Position numbers and translations under genes: made by a program. A stretch of 64,000 nt of DNA from Novosphingobium hassiacum (GTDB lineage Bacteria; Pseudomonadota; Alphaproteobacteria; Sphingomonadales; Sphingomonadaceae), in contig NZ_JACICY010000005.1 of the NCBI RefSeq assembly GCF_014196055.1, forward strand, positions 256,084 to 320,083, written 5' to 3'. This document shows positions 63,444-64,000 of the stretch, in pieces. The notes under the pieces were generated by a model that did no database searches, was not told the origin of the DNA, and saw nothing but the letters and a program-made list of their open reading frames with translations. Each line of letters begins with the position of its first letter. Position 1 is the stretch's first letter.

Positions 63444-63791
63444 CTAGGACTTCTTCTCCGGCGCAAACCCGGTTGCGCACAACGCCGCCGCACTCGTCGT
63501 CACTCCCAGCAGCTCCGCATCGCCCAAGCGCCGCACCGTCGCCAGATAATCGCCGATCCCGCGCTTTGCACCCTGCAGCGACTGCAACCTCTTGAGCTGC
63601 CCGATCGAGAGCCGGTCGGTCATCCGCTCGGCCATGCAAGCCGCGTTCGCATCCGAAATGCCCGCATCGACCAGCGCGGATTTCACGCGGCCCTCCGCCA
63701 GCTTGGCCGGTGCGCACGCTGCGACGCAAAGCAACAACGCGGCACCCCAGACCCGCTCATCCTGAGCCTGTCGAAGGATGCCGCGCAACAC
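63444..63791 (-). CDS. small putative lipoprotein
   Basis: Up to 115 residues from a GTG at 63791. The hydrophobic segment ends in VAAC, a lipobox with Cys26, then an alpha-helical domain follows (VDAGISDANAACMAERMTDRLSIGQLKRL) with a second cysteine. The first ~13 residues are encoded by a short palindromic repeat (63758-63780) and may not belong to the ancestral gene. I do not recognise the family. Confidence 0.6.
   Translation of the reverse strand: MLRGILRQAQDERVWGAALLLCVAACAPAKLAEGRVKSALVDAGISDANAACMAERMTDRLSIGQLKRLQSLQGAKRGIGDYLATVRRLGDAELLGVTTSAAALCATGFAPEKKS
63758..63780. repeat. short palindromic intergenic repeat
   Basis: catcct (63758-63763), eleven bases, aggatg (63775-63780): the catcctgagcctgtcgaaggatg element common in sphingomonad genomes. 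It lies at the 5' end of the lipoprotein gene and reads into it as LRQAQDERV. Assigned from memory of these genomes. Confidence 0.6.
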
Positions 63792-63805
63792 GTGCTTCTT
63801 GCCGA

Positions 63806-64000
63806 TTAATGCCCGAGCGACTTGACGATATCCTCGACCATCTTCTTGGCATCGGCCAGCAACATCATCGTCTGGTCCATGTAGAACACGTCGTTGTCGA
63901 CGCCAGCATAGCCGACCCCGCCCATCGAGCGCTTGACGAAGAAGATCGTCTTGGCCTTGTCGACGTCGAACACCGGCATGCCGTAGATCGGCGAGGACTT
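63806..64000 (-). CDS. pntB: NAD(P) transhydrogenase subunit beta, C-terminal part
   Basis: 65 codons to the window edge, with the stop at 63806. The NADP-binding C-terminus reads [20 protein letters not shown], then [20 protein letters not shown] and [17 protein letters not shown], closely matching PntB domain III. PntAB transfers hydride between NADH and NADP at the membrane using the proton gradient. The rest of the gene is outside the window. Confidence 0.92.
   Translation of the reverse strand, partial: KSSPIYGMPVFDVDKAKTIFFVKRSMGGVGYAGVDNDVFYMDQTMMLLADAKKMVEDIVKSLGH

Noticed and set aside
1..64000. CRISPR array, insertion sequence, prophage or integrase-flanked island
   Set aside because: No regularly spaced repeats, transposase or phage genes were seen; the only tyrosine recombinase is a housekeeping XerD next to accA.

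Overview
The window reads as GC-rich chromosomal DNA of an alphaproteobacterium, most likely a sphingomonad (Novosphingobium/Sphingobium/Sphingomonas type). Supporting signs are the zwf-pgl-edd-glk Entner-Doudoroff operon, PdhB with an N-terminal lipoyl domain, dispersed Tad/Flp pilus genes, a TonB-receptor/MFS/Rieske catabolic island, a split GcvP and a copy of the short palindromic repeat (reading tcatcctgagcctgtcgaag) that I know from sphingomonad genomes. The genus is inference. I see no insertion sequence, prophage or CRISPR array.

Layout. 0-3.2 kb: truncated YhhN-family membrane protein, trmFO, an EF-hand protein and a short squalene/phytoene-synthase-like protein. 3.2-9.2 kb: five TadE/TadG-like genes in two tight groups. 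9.2-11.8 kb: pyruvate dehydrogenase E1 (pdhA, pdhB). 12.0-13.3 kb: two tRNA-Arg(ACG) genes, a Nudix hydrolase and two Flp pilins. 13.3-21.9 kb: housekeeping genes (M48 protease with LysM, accA, xerD, a secreted protein of unknown function with a 47-residue partner, aroK-aroB, DUF488, a PaaG-like protein). 22-30 kb: glucose catabolism (glk, edd, pgl, zwf, GH13 alpha-glucosidase) with a divergent LacI regulator; an 11-base motif in front of both zwf and the glucosidase gene is a candidate shared operator.

30.0-47.5 kb is a catabolic island. On the minus strand an IclR regulator, a zinc-less medium-chain reductase, a VOC protein, an MFS transporter, an AraC regulator and a frameshifted TonB receptor are followed by three tandem cupins of the 2,4'-dihydroxyacetophenone dioxygenase type, a Rieske oxygenase, an SDR and a zinc dehydrogenase. 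Divergently, on the plus strand, a five-gene overlapping operon encodes a UPF0261/Tm-1-like protein, a three-part biotin carboxylase (carrier, biotin carboxylase, pyruvate-carboxylase-type carboxyltransferase) and a HAD-IIA phosphatase. Together these suggest degradation of an aromatic, probably lignin-related, hydroxyaryl ketone. The carboxylase operon resembles the phosphorylation/carboxylation logic known for acetovanillone, but no kinase is visible here. This is the most interesting part of the window.

47.5-64 kb: two DMT transporters, a GT2/GT-C envelope glycosylation pair with a UPF0104 protein and a methyltransferase, the CpaF/TadA ATPase, an entericidin-type lipoprotein, a glycine-cleavage operon (gcvT-gcvH-gcvPA-gcvPB) behind a tandem glycine riboswitch, a dGTPase-like protein, a racemase-like protein, a small lipoprotein and the 3' end of pntB. 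Several promoters of Tad-pilus genes (3.2, 12.7, 13.0 and 52.8 kb) carry TTAA-N7-TTAA-like boxes, suggesting common CtrA control of these scattered genes.
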